A stretch of DNA of 64,000 nt from Carex sylvatica (taxonomy: Eukaryota; Streptophyta; Magnoliopsida; Poales; Cyperaceae). This document shows, piece after piece, positions 9,403 to 21,055 of this stretch (the first letter of the stretch is position 1; each line of letters opens with the position of its first letter). The position numbers and the translations under genes are program-made. The notes below the pieces were generated by a model. It saw only the letters and a program-made list of their open reading frames with translations, was not told the DNA's origin and did no database searches. The stretch spans positions 62,001 through 126,000 of the forward strand of contig CAXKVR010000243.1 in the NCBI GenBank assembly GCA_964058845.1. The letters are read 5' to 3'.

Positions 9403-12024
9403 AAATTCCTGAAAACTAGGAAGAATTTTATATTCAATGCACTTCCAACTTTCCAAGCTCTTTTCAAAATAAATTATGCAATTGTGTCATGTTTTCATGT
9501 TTCATCAAATAAATGGAGAGGATTAACATCTCCATCTCATTTTTTTTTTTACCCTACCAATTTAGCCGTTTGAATTCAATCAAATGCCTTCAACAAAATA
9601 ATAACTGAATACAAACATGAAACATCACTTTTTAATTACATATTTTTCATCTTATGCACAAGTAAAAAGGATGATTTCAAATTTCCAACATTTTTTTATC
9701 ACAATAAAAAAATCGAACCTTTGGACTTATCTAAATCATATGTCACCCATTCTTTACACAATTCCGCTGATAAACTATTTTCATGTATAAAAAAATATAA
9801 AAGTTTCATTTGCTAAGTTAAACATTCAGACTAACAAGTACCATTTGTGCTAATTATTGAGCAAATAGATGTTTTGGTGCTTAATTATCTGGTATCATGG
9901 TATGACTATTAAGTCGGCCAGTAATAATTTGAGATTAAAGAAGAATTTATATTGTTCAGCAAACCAAAACTGCAATAAAAATTTGTTAAACTTTCAAAAT
10001 TTTTAATTCGCCTGATTTGTTTCTATTTTATTTTTTTATTATCGAATAACATCATGTCACTCTCACAGTCTCTCGCCTCATTTAAAAAATATGTGTTTGA
10101 TGTGTATATGTCTTCAATATTAAAAAAAATAGTTTTTTAGTGTTCAAATTTTATGAATACAAAATAATTTTCTATAAATATATTATAATTAAATTAATAT
10201 ATTCTAAGAATTATTGTTTCTTGGAAAATAATTTTCTATACAAAATAGTTTTCTATACCAAATCTTAGTTACAACTTTCTACAGTCAACCCAAAATATCT
10301 AATAAAGTGTTTTAAGCTAATAATTTATATCAATTACAAGCTAATGATTTAAACCCATGTGCATGCATATTACATTTTATTGCTCACAGTATTATTAGTT
10401 TCACCTAATTAACAATATAATAATTCGAAATGGAATTTAATAAGATACTTATTGTTGATATCCTAGCTGTGTGTGCATGTATGCTGAGCCAGAAACACGT
10501 GCATGGGAATTTATCATTTCATATGATCACCACAAAAAAACATGCCAGATACTTCTCCTTCACACGGTCCAATAGATTCCATAAGATAAAACATGTGTGT
10601 GTGTGTCTATATATCTATGTACACTTGTACATAGTAAAATACTATACGAAACTTTCAATTAGTTCCTCCAATTCATTAACTAATAATAATACAGTTACTT
10701 TAGATTAGAATTTAAAGCAAAATAAAGAAAAATGTTTGTTTCCAGGAAACAAAGCTGTAAAGGAATCTAACAGTGCATGAACCAAACCCAAGAGAGAGCA
10801 GTACAAAAGGACAAAAGAATATTTTAATTTCACAAGGTACATTTGTAATTTTTGTTTTCTTGGCCAATTTATCTTACGGCATTGTAGTATTGTACTTGTT
10901 AAAAAAATTATCTCCTTAGGATGTCTTGTGCTGAGAAAAAAAAAAATTGAGGACTAGAATTAATGCATACACAAATAAAGGGCAAGTATGGGATACGTGT
11001 TTGAGTGTGGGCAGTCCGATAGACATCAGATCAAATATAGTTAATATTCGATCGAAATCATTTAGTCTGCTTTAATATTCGTTCTTATATGATTCTCATG
11101 GATCTTAAAACTATCTACGTGAATCTTGATATAAATTGAATGAATCTAGCAAAATATTATATTGAATTTAATCTGATATCCATCCAACATTGGAATGCAC
11201 TCATACAATCATTTAATTTTTAAATTAAATGTGAGGTACTTCATGTTGGAGGAATTTCCCCATAAAACATGATTATTGATCAACAAATTATTGAAAAAAC
11301 TAAAAGAGGAAATAATCTACCATGGATTGTTATATGTTAAATGTACTGTATTAGTAGGAAAAGTTTTTCTTTTTAATAAAGTTGGATTATTTATCAAATT
11401 TCTGCTTGGTTTGAGAAAATTAAACAAGAAAAATAAATAATAAAATAAAATAAAATAATATCACTTGCACAGAGTGTCATTTCATAGCTAGAGAATGAAT
11501 CTCTTTATTAAACAAATAAAAACTACCAAAAAAATTGCTAGCTCTATGACAAATTCAAGTGGATTGGTTATTTTGTACCAGACAAAACCACTATGCAACA
11601 AAGTCAAAAGATGTGTTCATATGTTGAATAGTTTACCAATTGAGGAGGAGAGGCCAACTTGATGAACTTTAATTTATAATTTTCTAATGGAAAAAACAAA
11701 AAATACTAGTATAATGCCTGATATTTTTATTTTTATCCTTAAAAAAAATAAACCAAAATACTCTAAATTATGAGAAATTACACATCTATAAGGGCTGTTA
11801 AGTCAATCTGCGATCTCATTTTTAGAGAATTGTAAATTGATTTGAAGGTTTCTAAAAATCTAAATATATTTAATATTATATTGCATTTTCGATATAATAG
11901 CACTGCCTCAACAGGCCAAAAATTAAAATTAAAAACGAAGCTACTGGATCTCTCCACTATTTCATGTAAATTTTATAATATAGTCATTTTGTTTCATAAA
12001 AACACTATAATATTTAATATTCTC
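9403..12024. other. Shared AT-rich spacer, no gene seen
   Basis: Positions 9405-10540 match unit 2 (18880-20480, with insertions there), while 10541-12024 largely do not. A short ORF beginning at 10430 is partly preserved in unit 2 (20369) but diverges after about 40 codons and has no recognisable domain. It is treated as chance. Short repeats such as ATAATTTTCTATA near 10150-10260 are also present. No RNA gene or TE boundary was identified. Confidence 0.4.
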
Positions 12025-12067
12025 AGACAGGAAAATGTTTTTAGTGAAACCAGGGATGGGTTTGGAA

Positions 12068-12751
12068 TAGGGGTGCAAACGGAGCGGATTCGGAGCGGAT
12101 AATGCTAATATCATATCCGTATCCGTTTTTCAATGAGCGGATACGGATAGTAAACGGATATCAAAATTTAAAATCATATCTGTCTTAAACAGATATGGAT
12201 ACAGAGCGAATAATCAACGGATACGGATTCGAATACGTATACGGATCGGATAATTGTCGGATAATTAAGTTATGCACTGTAAGATACAAAAAAGTGACTT
12301 GTTATTGTCTTGAAACAATGACTAAAACCAATTTAGCAGAGACTAAAAGCATACTACATTTACGGACTAAAGTCTTGAATGAAAAAGAATAGAGAATGAA
12401 GAAATTGAGATAAAAACAAAATGAAATTGGGTTATTGTAGCACTATCACCAACAAAAAAGAGATTAAATTGAAAACCATATTGTATTATCATTTATACCA
12501 CAACTAAGATTGAAATGAATATGGAATGATATATAACAACTTCTATCCGGAGCAGTAAAGTTAAAGTTGGTTGAGAGTAATTTCGGATCTGAATAATTGC
12601 GGATATGAATACGGATATTCACATTCATGAAATTATCCGTATCTGTATCTGTCATTTTTTCACCATATGCAAAAATTATCCGTATCCGCAATTATTCTTA
12701 TCCGTTTAATTCGAATACGGAGCGGATTATCCGTATCCGTTTACACCCCTA
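12068..12751. mobile_element. hAT-like element with (CGGATA)-rich interior, perfect TSD
   Basis: The ends are TAGGGGTGCAAACGGA and TCCGTTTACACCCCTA. They are inverted repeats flanked by a perfect 8-bp duplication GTTTGGAA (12060-12067 and 12752-12759). Both subterminal zones are crowded with CGGATA/ACGGAT/TATCCG, and the centre is unrelated AT-rich sequence. At 684 bp it has no transposase, so it must be moved in trans. Unit 2 has the uninterrupted site (GGGTTTAGAATCCATTGG at 22161), so the insertion occurred after the duplication. Confidence 0.9.
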
Positions 12752-12959
12752 GTTTGGAATCCATTGACTTTTTCTCAAAAAAAAATGAATCCATTGGCTG
12801 GAAACGGCATCTGTCAATTATAAGAGAGATAGAGAAAGGTAGGGCCCAATCTCCCGCAAACTTGTATTTCTATGGACTGTGGTCCCTAGTGCCTTACCAC
12901 GTGCCGGTGCCACCCGTCTCCGTTTAGATATGAAAAAACAAAACAGCCCACTGGCCCAC

Positions 12960-13317
12960 GAATGCGCATCACCAGGTACCTGAGGTGCAAGGGGTGAATC
13001 TGGACTATTTATTTCACTTGGCACGAATCTCAAAGCATCCCCCATTACCTGGATATGTATCCTCTGCTGAGCTTTTAATCTGGTCCGTTCGTTTTGATCG
13101 GACGGACCAGATTAGAAAGACTTAAATTTTGAGATCTAATCTGGTCCGTCCGATCAAAATGAACGGATCTGATTAAAAATTTCGCACAGCTCTGCAGAGA
13201 ATAGCAATTCCAATTACCTCCCTCAACAGCTACCGGATTAAGTTTAGCCTGAATAGAATTAATCTAAACCGTTCATTTTTATTAATTGCAGCTCAGGTAC
13301 TGGGGTGATACGGACTC
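12960..13317. mobile_element. Mutator-like MITE with 9-bp TSD
   Basis: The element runs from GAATGCGCATCACCAGGTAC to a right end whose reverse complement is GAGTCCGTATCACCCCAGTA. It is bracketed by a perfect 9-bp duplication CTGGCCCAC (12951-12959 and 13318-13326). Nine-base TSDs with similar GARTGCGTATC ends indicate Mutator-like MITEs. Unit 2 has the empty site CTGGCCCAT at 22347-22355. A second MITE is nested inside it. Confidence 0.85.
13052..13211. mobile_element. Nested foldback MITE inside the Mutator-like MITE
   Basis: The arms AATCTGGTCCGTTCGTTTTG and GATCAAAATGAACGGATCTG pair over tens of bases. The outer ends ATGTATCCTCTGCTGAGC and GCTCTGCAGAGAAT are inverted. The imperfect 9-bp flanks CATTACCTG (13043-13051) and AATTACCTC (13212-13220) fit a target duplication. 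Being nested, it is younger than its host element. Confidence 0.65.
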
Positions 13318-13410
13318 CTGGCCCACGGCCCAAAACTTAAAATGACATTTCTTTGCGACAACCTACTTATAGCAGTAGGTGTAGCGGGTCTTAATTGGTT
13401 TGATTCATTT

Positions 13411-14340
13411 AGTAAAATATAGCTAAGTATTTATTCTAAATGAAATAATTTAAATCAAATTGTAGCTAATTGCATCTAAAATTGAATAATGCGTATAGAA
13501 TATGTTGTATGAATATGAAGATGAGTGTCTGATACAATGTGATATTGAGATAGCACATCATTTTCTATATGTTAAGAAAACGACATGACTTTGATATAAT
13601 GTAACTAAATGCACCATTAGATGAATACAAATATAATATACTAAATGAAATAAATTTCATCTTTATCTATATGAATCTATGATTGCTTCCTCAGATGCCA
13701 GAATCCTTAAATTGCGAAAATGCCCCGTCATATATATGGAATTGAAGATCAGTGTTCATTTTTAAGGTTCAGGTGTCCAATACAAAGATACAGAAAAATT
13801 GACCACATTGGACCAGATATGTTTTTTTTTTTACATTTTCCAGTAGGGCTTAATTTGCCTCTGTTTCACTTAATTATTATCTTTTGTCTTTTTTTTATAA
13901 TTACGACTATTATGTTTCGTCATTGTCATAAGATTTACTAGCACAATTGGGAAAGAGAATTGATAAAAAAAAAAAAAAAAAACTACTGCAAATATTAAAT
14001 ACTTGCTGAAGCAAAAGGCTGCAACCTGTTCAATTACGGAGGATACTCTGAAATAAATGCCATGCTCTCTGCATTTCTACGATGCAGGAAGAGTCTCTTA
14101 AGAATCACCGATACAGAAAATATAACCAGTAACGGACTAAATATCTATACTAATTTATGAGTGTCTACAGAAAAAAAAATGACATGATTTTAGGATTTTA
14201 CCGAAAAAGATTCTTGCTAAAAAAGTGGTGTTAAAAATTACCAACAGACTACATTAGTTAGAAATAATAATCTTAAAGTGGTCTTAAAAATAATATACTA
14301 AAAAATATATATTATTTTCAAATCACAAATTTTTGATTCC
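13411..14340. other. End of unit 1, no gene seen
   Basis: AT-rich spacer whose last part (about 14010-14290) matches 22560-23190 at the end of unit 2. The duplication junction lies close to 14290-14345. Short ORFs here are not conserved in unit 2 and were discounted. Confidence 0.4.
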
Positions 14341-14805
14341 GCTGAACTGAATTAAAATTATTCAATTGTCACTTTGTACATGATACATGCCATTGAGCTA
14401 CTATGTAATACTGCGAAATTGGATCTGTCAGGAATAAGCCACACAACCGTTATGATTTTTGCAAAATTGTTGACTGGTTTATGTTTGAAGCAACAATTTC
14501 TTGTCAAAATAAAGGTGAATCTTAAGATATTTTTTCTCAAAACAAATCAAGGAATTACAAAAACAAGGAGCAAGAGGCAGCAATTTTCCATTGATAGGTG
14601 GGGCAACCATTTCATCAACTTGTTTTAAAATATCACATTATGCTGGATCTGTGTCATCACTAAATTTAAGTTGGTGGTGGATCTATCCATTAATCAAAGA
14701 TATTTTAAACTACAAAAAAAAATATTTTTTATCTTGTCTACTGTCGTTATATCCATCCATTTCACCTAGAATTCTTTCTTTTTTAATGACCAACTGCCTT
14801 CTCGC

Positions 14806-15153
14806 CAGTGGAATTGGGATTTTTATCAGGGAACAAAAAAAATATCAAATCGATTTTAAATTTATTAACTAATTAGATACTCGATAAAAAAAATAATGTT
14901 TTAATTTATACTTTTCAATATTTTGACTTGCAATTTCTAATTCTCTAACCTATAATTCTAATTTTCAATCATAATTTAAGAAATTTATTTAATTTTAACT
15001 CTAAATTTAATTCGAGTTACAAATCAAATATTCAGAAAGGCAAAAACAAAATTCAGAGACAAAGTCGATTAAAATGTTCTAATCTCCATAAAACTCAAAA
15101 TCCATGGAGCAGCTGCCCCACTGGGAGTCCGGGACCATGTGGGTCCGCCCTTG
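14806..15153 (-). mobile_element. hAT-like MITE, unit 2 copy
   Basis: This is orthologous to 837-1154 with the left end better preserved (CAGTGGAATTGGGATTTTT). The flanks CTTCTCGC (14798-14805) and CTTCTCTC (15154-15161) form a 7-of-8 target duplication, the same pair as in unit 1. This is an ancestral insertion copied by the segmental duplication. Confidence 0.75.
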
Positions 15154-16137
15154 CTTCTCTCTCTTTTATATATAATATTTTTGTTTGCATATTTGTAATG
15201 ATTATTCAAAAAATACAGATGTTGTATAAATTTCTACACTAAAACATTTCTGATTTAGTCTACACACTTGATCACACAAATAAAAGGTCTTCAACAACAG
15301 CATTTCTCAACGAAAATCTAAAATATCCATCTCAACAAAATTTAGACTACACAAATTCAACGTACGTTTTCTCTGATGGTTTGCTAATTTTCCCATCATA
15401 AGATTCATTGTTTAAAATCCAGTTCTTCCTTTCAAATAATTAAGCAATGCATTAATTTTGGTAATCTTCTTAAATATTTGAAGTTTAAAACAAACAAATG
15501 AAATATCAGCAATGGCAAAGATATTACACTTTTCAATATGTTTTGAGAAAATTATGAAGTGTTTTAATATGAATATATACATAGAATGGAAAATTTAAAA
15601 AATTACCCTACTTTTAATCTTAGTTCTTTTGAAGATCACATGTTCAAATTCTAGAAGAAACAATTATTCGTGAATATTAAAATAAAATATTCTTTAGATG
15701 ATTTGACCTTCGACTTTTATTAAAAAAAAAATCTCAATTCTTTTATCCTTCTTAAGTGATATTAACTTTTATTTTAAAACAAACAAATGAAATATCAGCA
15801 ATGGCAAAGAAATTAAATTATTAATTCTTCAGAAAATGAATGTTTTTTTCTTCGAAAATAGATGAAACTGTACTAATAATACAATTCCATGAGGTATAGG
15901 GTTCTGGGACCACGCTAATTGGTTCTAGTACTTTTGAGGCATTTAACATCGTCTTAATCATAAGCATTGGCAGATCCAAATGGGGTAAGTTACTTGTTTA
16001 CTTCTGAATTCGATATTTTTTTAATCTAGTAGTATTTGATATTTGTGATTACTCCTGAATAGATGTAATACTTATCATTAGATTTAATTTACGGTTCATA
16101 AGAAAAAAATTGTGTGAAAAAAAAAGTAAGTCCAAAT

Positions 16138-16652
16138 TAGGGGTGTAAACGGTCGGATACGGATCGGATAGTGGTCTTACTGTATCCATATCCGTTATAA
16201 TTTTTCGAATACGGATACGGATACGGATAGTCTCGGATATGGATACGGATCAGATATTAAATGTTACAGATACGGATCGGATATCAGACGGATACGGATA
16301 TTTTTCATAATTAGCTTGGTAGTTACAAAACATCTATTATATTATTAAAATATTAGTTACTAATTATGTCATAGTGTTATATTGTTCATCAAAATATATA
16401 TCTATATGCAATTTAATAAATTATTCTACAATATACAATTTAATAAATTAATTTAAGAACATATATCATATTTGTTGTGGTTTAAAGTGTAAACGGTCGG
16501 ATACGGTGTAAAATGCCTTACCGTATCTGCATCCGTTATAATTTTTCGGATACGGATAGTCTCAGATACGGATACAGATCGGATAATTTAAGTAATTTTT
16601 CGGATTTGGATTCAGACGAAATTGAATATTATCCGATCCGTTTACACCCCTA
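16138..16652. mobile_element. hAT-like element with (CGGATA)-rich interior, unit-2-specific
   Basis: The termini TAGGGGTGTAAACGGTCGGA and GATCCGTTTACACCCCTA are inverted. They are bounded by a perfect 8-bp duplication GTCCAAAT (16130-16137 and 16653-16660). The motif ACGGATACGGATCGGATA fills both ends, as in the element at 12068, and near 16497 an internal copy of the terminal GTAAACGGTCGGATACGG recurs. The corresponding unit-1 site, GTTCAAAC at 6449-6456, is empty. Confidence 0.9.
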
Positions 16653-17901
16653 GTCCAAATTGATTCGCATATGATAAAGAAAGAAAAAGAAGAAGACAAA
16701 GTTTGATTCGTCAGGTGAAAAAAGATGTCAACTACTAAATAATATAAATATGTACTGTGAGTTGGAACACGTGTTGTGCCGTACCGTGATCAAATTTGGA
16801 AAGATGATCATGGTACGTGACTAGTTAGAACACGTTAATCACGCCGTGATTACACATGACGTGTCAAAACGTGACCGATCATGTTTGGTCACGTTTAACT
16901 ATTTTTTTTCATCATTTAGATTAGTTTATTAAGAATTCATCATTCGATCAAGATCTAACGGTCCTAATTACACGTGGCCGAATGTGTCGTGCCGTGACCA
17001 AATCTTTTGCATAAAATATCTTGTCGTACTAAATTTTTGAAAGATGGTTATGACACAACACGCAAATCACGACACATAACCGTCACATATGCCGTGATGT
17101 ATCCAATCGTGCTGTATTTTTTTAGATCCCTATCCACAACTCTATTATGATTCGTTAAAAAAAATGTACTCTTGATAATATCTTTGTGCCTACTTCTGAT
17201 CAAAATCATGAATCCGCCTGATCACAAGTTTATCCGAAAACTGATGGGCCGTAGATTGATTGATGTTGTTTCATCTATTTTTCTAAGGATATAATAAATC
17301 AATTCATATTCCCAAGATTTGATTTTTAATTTTCTAGAAAAAATAATATGTGAATTGCAACAGACCTAGAGCCACACTATTTGATAAATATTACATTACA
17401 TATAATACAACTTGAACTTTAATTTATGAAGTACAGCTAACAATGAGGTACGATGCGCAAACATCTCAAACTATTTTAAGTACCAGTTGCAAATCTCAAC
17501 AAATTTGTTACTCGAAATGAAACAAACAATTGCCCACGTAAGAGAATCTGTTGGTTTCCGTGAAATTTTTTTTGTACTGTCACTGAGCAATTGAAGCCAG
17601 ACTAGGAGACATACCTAGTCAAGGTGTCACATTATTTGCTTAACAAACATGAAAAAAAAATACACTTGTTAAACCAAATTATTAATGCGCCATTTCTCTG
17701 GAATTGCAATATTTTAATTCTATTATATTTGCAAGGTTTGTGAATAAATAGATGAAAAGTAGACAGAAGTTTGAATATTTCTCAGCAAAATTAAAATCTA
17801 TAACAAATAGGTTCTACAAGGGTTACAGATACAACCATGATTTCGTTTGGTTGAAAGATCTATTATAAAAAAAAAAAAAGTTACAAAAAGCTTCCTTCTT
17901 C

Positions 17902-18192
17902 TCAACACACCTCCTCTGCTTGCCTCTGTCTCAGTTCTCTCCTTTCCTTTTTACCATAAGAGGTCCTCTTCGCACTAGTTCTCATCCTCAACTCTTTCTC
18001 TCTGTCGATCTCCATCTGATCTTGTCTACACTCTTCGCTACAAAATGGTGTATCTCCTCTGTACATGAAGATGTCTCTGTTTTTGGAGAGAGGTTTTGTG
18101 CAGAGAGAGCAGGAGTCCAGGTAGCGGTGTGGTCCAGAGTCGTACTCTATTGTATCGCAGTAGAATATGTTGGACATGCATGTGGTCGCCAT
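17902..18192 (-). CDS. FCS-like zinc finger (FLZ/DUF581) protein, copy 2
   Basis: A 96-residue tandem paralogue of the protein at 7674-7964, identical except for Ser19, Asp58 and Thr72. The four zinc-binding cysteines (28, 31, 51, 55), the FMYRGDTPFCSEEC block and the basic tail are intact, and there is no frameshift or stop. The start is the ATG at 18192-18190. Upstream in-frame sequence here has no ATG, which supports the same start in copy 1. The 5' leader is about 20 bases shorter than in copy 1, because a GTTGTTTC-rich stretch is missing, while the TATA box is retained. Two near-identical products suggest dosage or expression divergence rather than a new biochemical role; that is inference. 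Confidence 0.9.
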   Translation of the reverse strand: MATTCMSNIFYCDTIEYDSGPHRYLDSCSLCTKPLSKNRDIFMYRGDTPFCSEECRQDQMEIDREKELRMRTSAKRTSYGKKERRELRQRQAEEVC

Positions 18193-18301
18193 TATACCGG
18201 CTTTTAAAGCTTTGTTCTTGGAAGATCTTTTATTTTGCTTTAGTGAGGAAGCGAAGTGTTCGAAAATGGAGCTGGGTGTTGCATTTGGGGAGAAGAAGGG
18301 G

Positions 18302-18314
18302 GATTATATACACA
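18302..18314 (-). promoter_or_regulatory. TATA box of FLZ copy 2
   Basis: The minus-strand GTATATAATCCCC matches the copy 1 site exactly and sits about 115 bases upstream of the ATG. The shorter distance reflects the deletion in the leader. Confidence 0.6.
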
Positions 18315-18477
18315 ATTACGCAAGTAAAAAATGTATCATTTTCATTCACACCCCTAAGAATCTTAATATACAAAATAACTTTGTTAAAAGGATTTCAATA
18401 TTATCACATATACCCCTATAAGAATGCAAATATCATCCATTGGCCTTCCCTTTCTTGTGAAAACTGAAAAATGTAAC

Positions 18478-18795
18478 ATTTCAGGGTGCATAAAATTTTT
18501 GAGTAATTATATGGATCATGATGGAAAATACTTTGGTGATACCGGGCTTGGTTTTGTAAAAGACTGGATGAATCCGTTGGCTGGGAAAGGCATCTGTCAC
18601 AAGATAAATTATGAGAGAGAGATAGAGAGAGGTGGGGCCCAATTACCCGTATAGTAGTGTTTTACGTGGTCCCCAGCAACTTGATGAGAAAAAACAAAAT
18701 AGGCCATGGCCCACAGCCCCAAAATAACGTTTCTTTGCGGCAACCTATATTTACCAGAAGGTGTAACGGCTCAGAACTGGGTTTAATTCACTCTC
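18478..18795. repeat. FLZ-upstream module, copy 3 of 4
   Basis: Orthologous to 8371-8650, with the same landmarks: GACTGGATGAA, GTTGGCTGGGAAAGGCATCT, GAGAGATAGAGAGAGGTGGG, GGCCATGGCCCACA and TTTCTTTGCGGCAACCTAT. Its left edge (TTTCAGGGTGCAT) also matches the left edge of copy 4 (TTTCAGGGTACAT at about 22088). That helps define the full module length. Confidence 0.65.
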
Positions 18796-19081
18796 TTTTA
18801 GTCTCATAGGTCTCCATAGCTACAGTCCAAGATGGAACCAGAAAGAAATAGTCACTGCTAGACAAATACATTGCATCTAGACTAGGAAGGATTTATATTC
18901 AATGCAATTCCAACTTTCCAAGCTCTTTTGAAAATAAATTATGCAATTGTGTCATGTTTCATCAAATAAAAGGTAAGGATTAACACCGCCCCCTCATTTT
19001 TTTTTCACCCTACCAATTTAGCCGTATGAATTCACTTAAATGCCTTTAACGAAATAATAGCTGGATACAAACATCACTGAG

Positions 19082-19966
19082 TAACATAACAGTGGCGAAG
19101 TCAGATTTTTTTTCAGAAATAGACGAATATATATAGTTATAAAAAAAAAAAATTCAACATATATATTTATATCGTCCGATATCCATATTGTATTGAAAAT
19201 TATCGTATTATTACATTATGTATCATATCTGATACGATGCTCGTATATGTATTCATACAACATAATCCACAAACAAAACATTAATTGTTGAGAGTATTAT
19301 AGATGGACTACAAGCATCAAAGTTTCAAGCTTGATATCTATATTATATAGATATGCTCTCACTAAGCCTTCTATGTAAAAACATTTATGCGTTGATTAAT
19401 AGTATGATATTTATTGATATATTAAGCCTCCACTGTGATTGCATTAGAATTTTAAAATGTGTATAAGTATATACAAATATGAAATTTTAGAGGGCAAATA
19501 TAGCTGGGACTATTTGTAGTGAAAAGATCTTGCCCAATCAGCTACCACTTTTTATAAATGAGCAAATTTAAGTGCATAGAATAGTTCTTCTTATCCTGTG
19601 CACTGCTCTACTCAAGGGACCACTTAGTTTCAGTACTAAAAAGGAAATTTTGAGGAGATTGATTGTAGATAGTGTCCACGCAAGAAAAAATAAGTCAATT
19701 AAAATTCCAAATCCACTTTTTCAGATCCTGCACATCTCTAATAGTGTGGTTGTCTGTTCAGATAGAATCTGAACCGTTAATTATATATCCAACGATAAAG
19801 ATAAAATTCCAGGTCTCAAGTGCGCTGGTGTTTTCAAGAGTAGGCATAGAATTTGAATTGTTAATTATATATCAAACGATAGATATAATTCCAGGTCTCA
19901 GGTGCGCTGGTGTTTCCAGGGGTAGACATTTGCCTACTCTGTAACACACTAGCCTCGCCACTGCTG
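19082..19966. mobile_element. hAT-like insertion unique to unit 2
   Basis: The inverted ends CAGTGGCGAAGTCAG and CTAGCCTCGCCACTG bound an AT-rich interior. CTGAGTAA occurs just outside both ends, although the exact duplication boundary is blurred on the left. Unit 1 reads through without it near 9625. Inside, a segment of about 80-90 bases (TTAATTATATATC...CAGGTCTCARGTGCGCTGGT) is tandemly repeated at about 19775-19925. Nothing encodes a transposase. Confidence 0.7.
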
Positions 19967-20784
19967 AGTAATAACATATTTTATTATCTTATTCGTAAGT
20001 AAAAAGGATTTCAAGCTTCAATCATTTTTTTATAAAAAATATTTGTTTAGTGTTCAAATTTTATGAATACAAAATAATTTTCTATAAAAAATAATTTATT
20101 CTAAAATTATTGTTTCCTGCAAAATAATTTTCCATACAAAATAATTTTCTATAAAAAATTAACTTATTCTAAGAATTTAATGTATTACCAAATCTTAGTT
20201 ACAACTTTCTACAGTCAACCCAAAAATATCTAATAAAGTGTTTTAAGCTAATAATTTATATCAATTATAACTTTATAAGCTAATGATTTAAACCCATGTG
20301 CCTGCATATTGTATTGTATTGCTCACAGTATTATTAGTTTCACCTAATTAACAATATAATAATTCGAATTGGAATTTAATAAGATACTTATTGCTGATAT
20401 CCTAGCTGTGTGTGCATGTATGCTGAGCCAGAAACACGTGCATCGGATTTTATCATTTCATATAATCACCACAAAAAAACCCGAATTTTTTATTAATAAA
20501 AAACAAATTAATAAAATATTGAAATATGAGATTGATTTGGGATTTTGTCGATAAATAGGTAGAACGGAGCTAGTTATCATGTCCAATGGACGGGACAAAT
20601 TATCCCGTCCGGCTTATATTCCTAATTATAATCCTTAATCAACTTAGTGGTAAAAAAAAAACAAAAAAAGCCAGACGGTAAAGTTTGGTCTCCAAGCACA
20701 TTTCAATATAGAGATCACATCTAACAGTTCGGATCGATTGTTTGGACTTTTAAAATGAAAATACGGCGTGGAGTACAAACGCTT

Positions 20785-20802
20785 GGTGAGCCATGGCTCA
20801 CC
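20785..20802. repeat. 18-bp perfect palindrome GGTGAGCCATGGCTCACC
   Basis: The sequence equals its own reverse complement and sits beside the AT-rich hairpin at the centre of the foldback. It contains an NcoI-type CCATGG core. Confidence 0.6.
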
Positions 20803-20812
20803 CAAGTCCATC

Positions 20813-21055
20813 TCATTATTATATTATATTATTTTTTGTTTTTTATATTATTATATTATACTATATTATATTATGATTTTATATATTATATTATTATATT
20901 ATGTTATTTATTGTTTTTTATATTATATTATATATTATATTCGATATAAAATAAAAAATAATATAATATAATATATATATATATATATAATTATAATGTA
21001 ATATAATAATATAATATAAAAAACAAAAAATAATATAATATAATAATATAATAAA
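20813..21055. repeat. AT-rich inverted repeat of TATTATA-type motifs
   Basis: The left side (TATTATATTATTTTTTGTTT...) and the right side (...AAACAAAAAATAATATAATA) are reverse complements around a (TA)n near 20972-20990. The ORFs that run through it are low-complexity artefacts. Confidence 0.7.

Larger units (their letters stand above)
12760..13410. repeat. FLZ-upstream module, copy 2 of 4 (interrupted)
   Basis: This continues the module begun at 12025. The pieces 12025-12059, 12760-12959 and 13318-13410 together correspond to 22100-22440 of unit 2, and the two gaps are transposon insertions. No FLZ coding sequence lies to its left, unlike copies 1 and 3. Confidence 0.6.
377..14340. repeat. 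Tandem segmental duplication, unit 1
   Basis: Long collinear blocks of this interval recur in 14341-23200. Examples are 381-830 against 14345-14805, 1155-1810 against 15154-15810, 6140-8680 against 15815-18830, 9405-10540 against 18880-20480, and 12025-14290 against 22100-23190. The FLZ gene lies at the corresponding place in each unit. Unit 1 is longer, chiefly because 1810-6140 (with several MITEs and a SINE) and 8690-9400 have no counterpart in unit 2. Alignment was by eye, so breakpoints are approximate. Confidence 0.85.
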
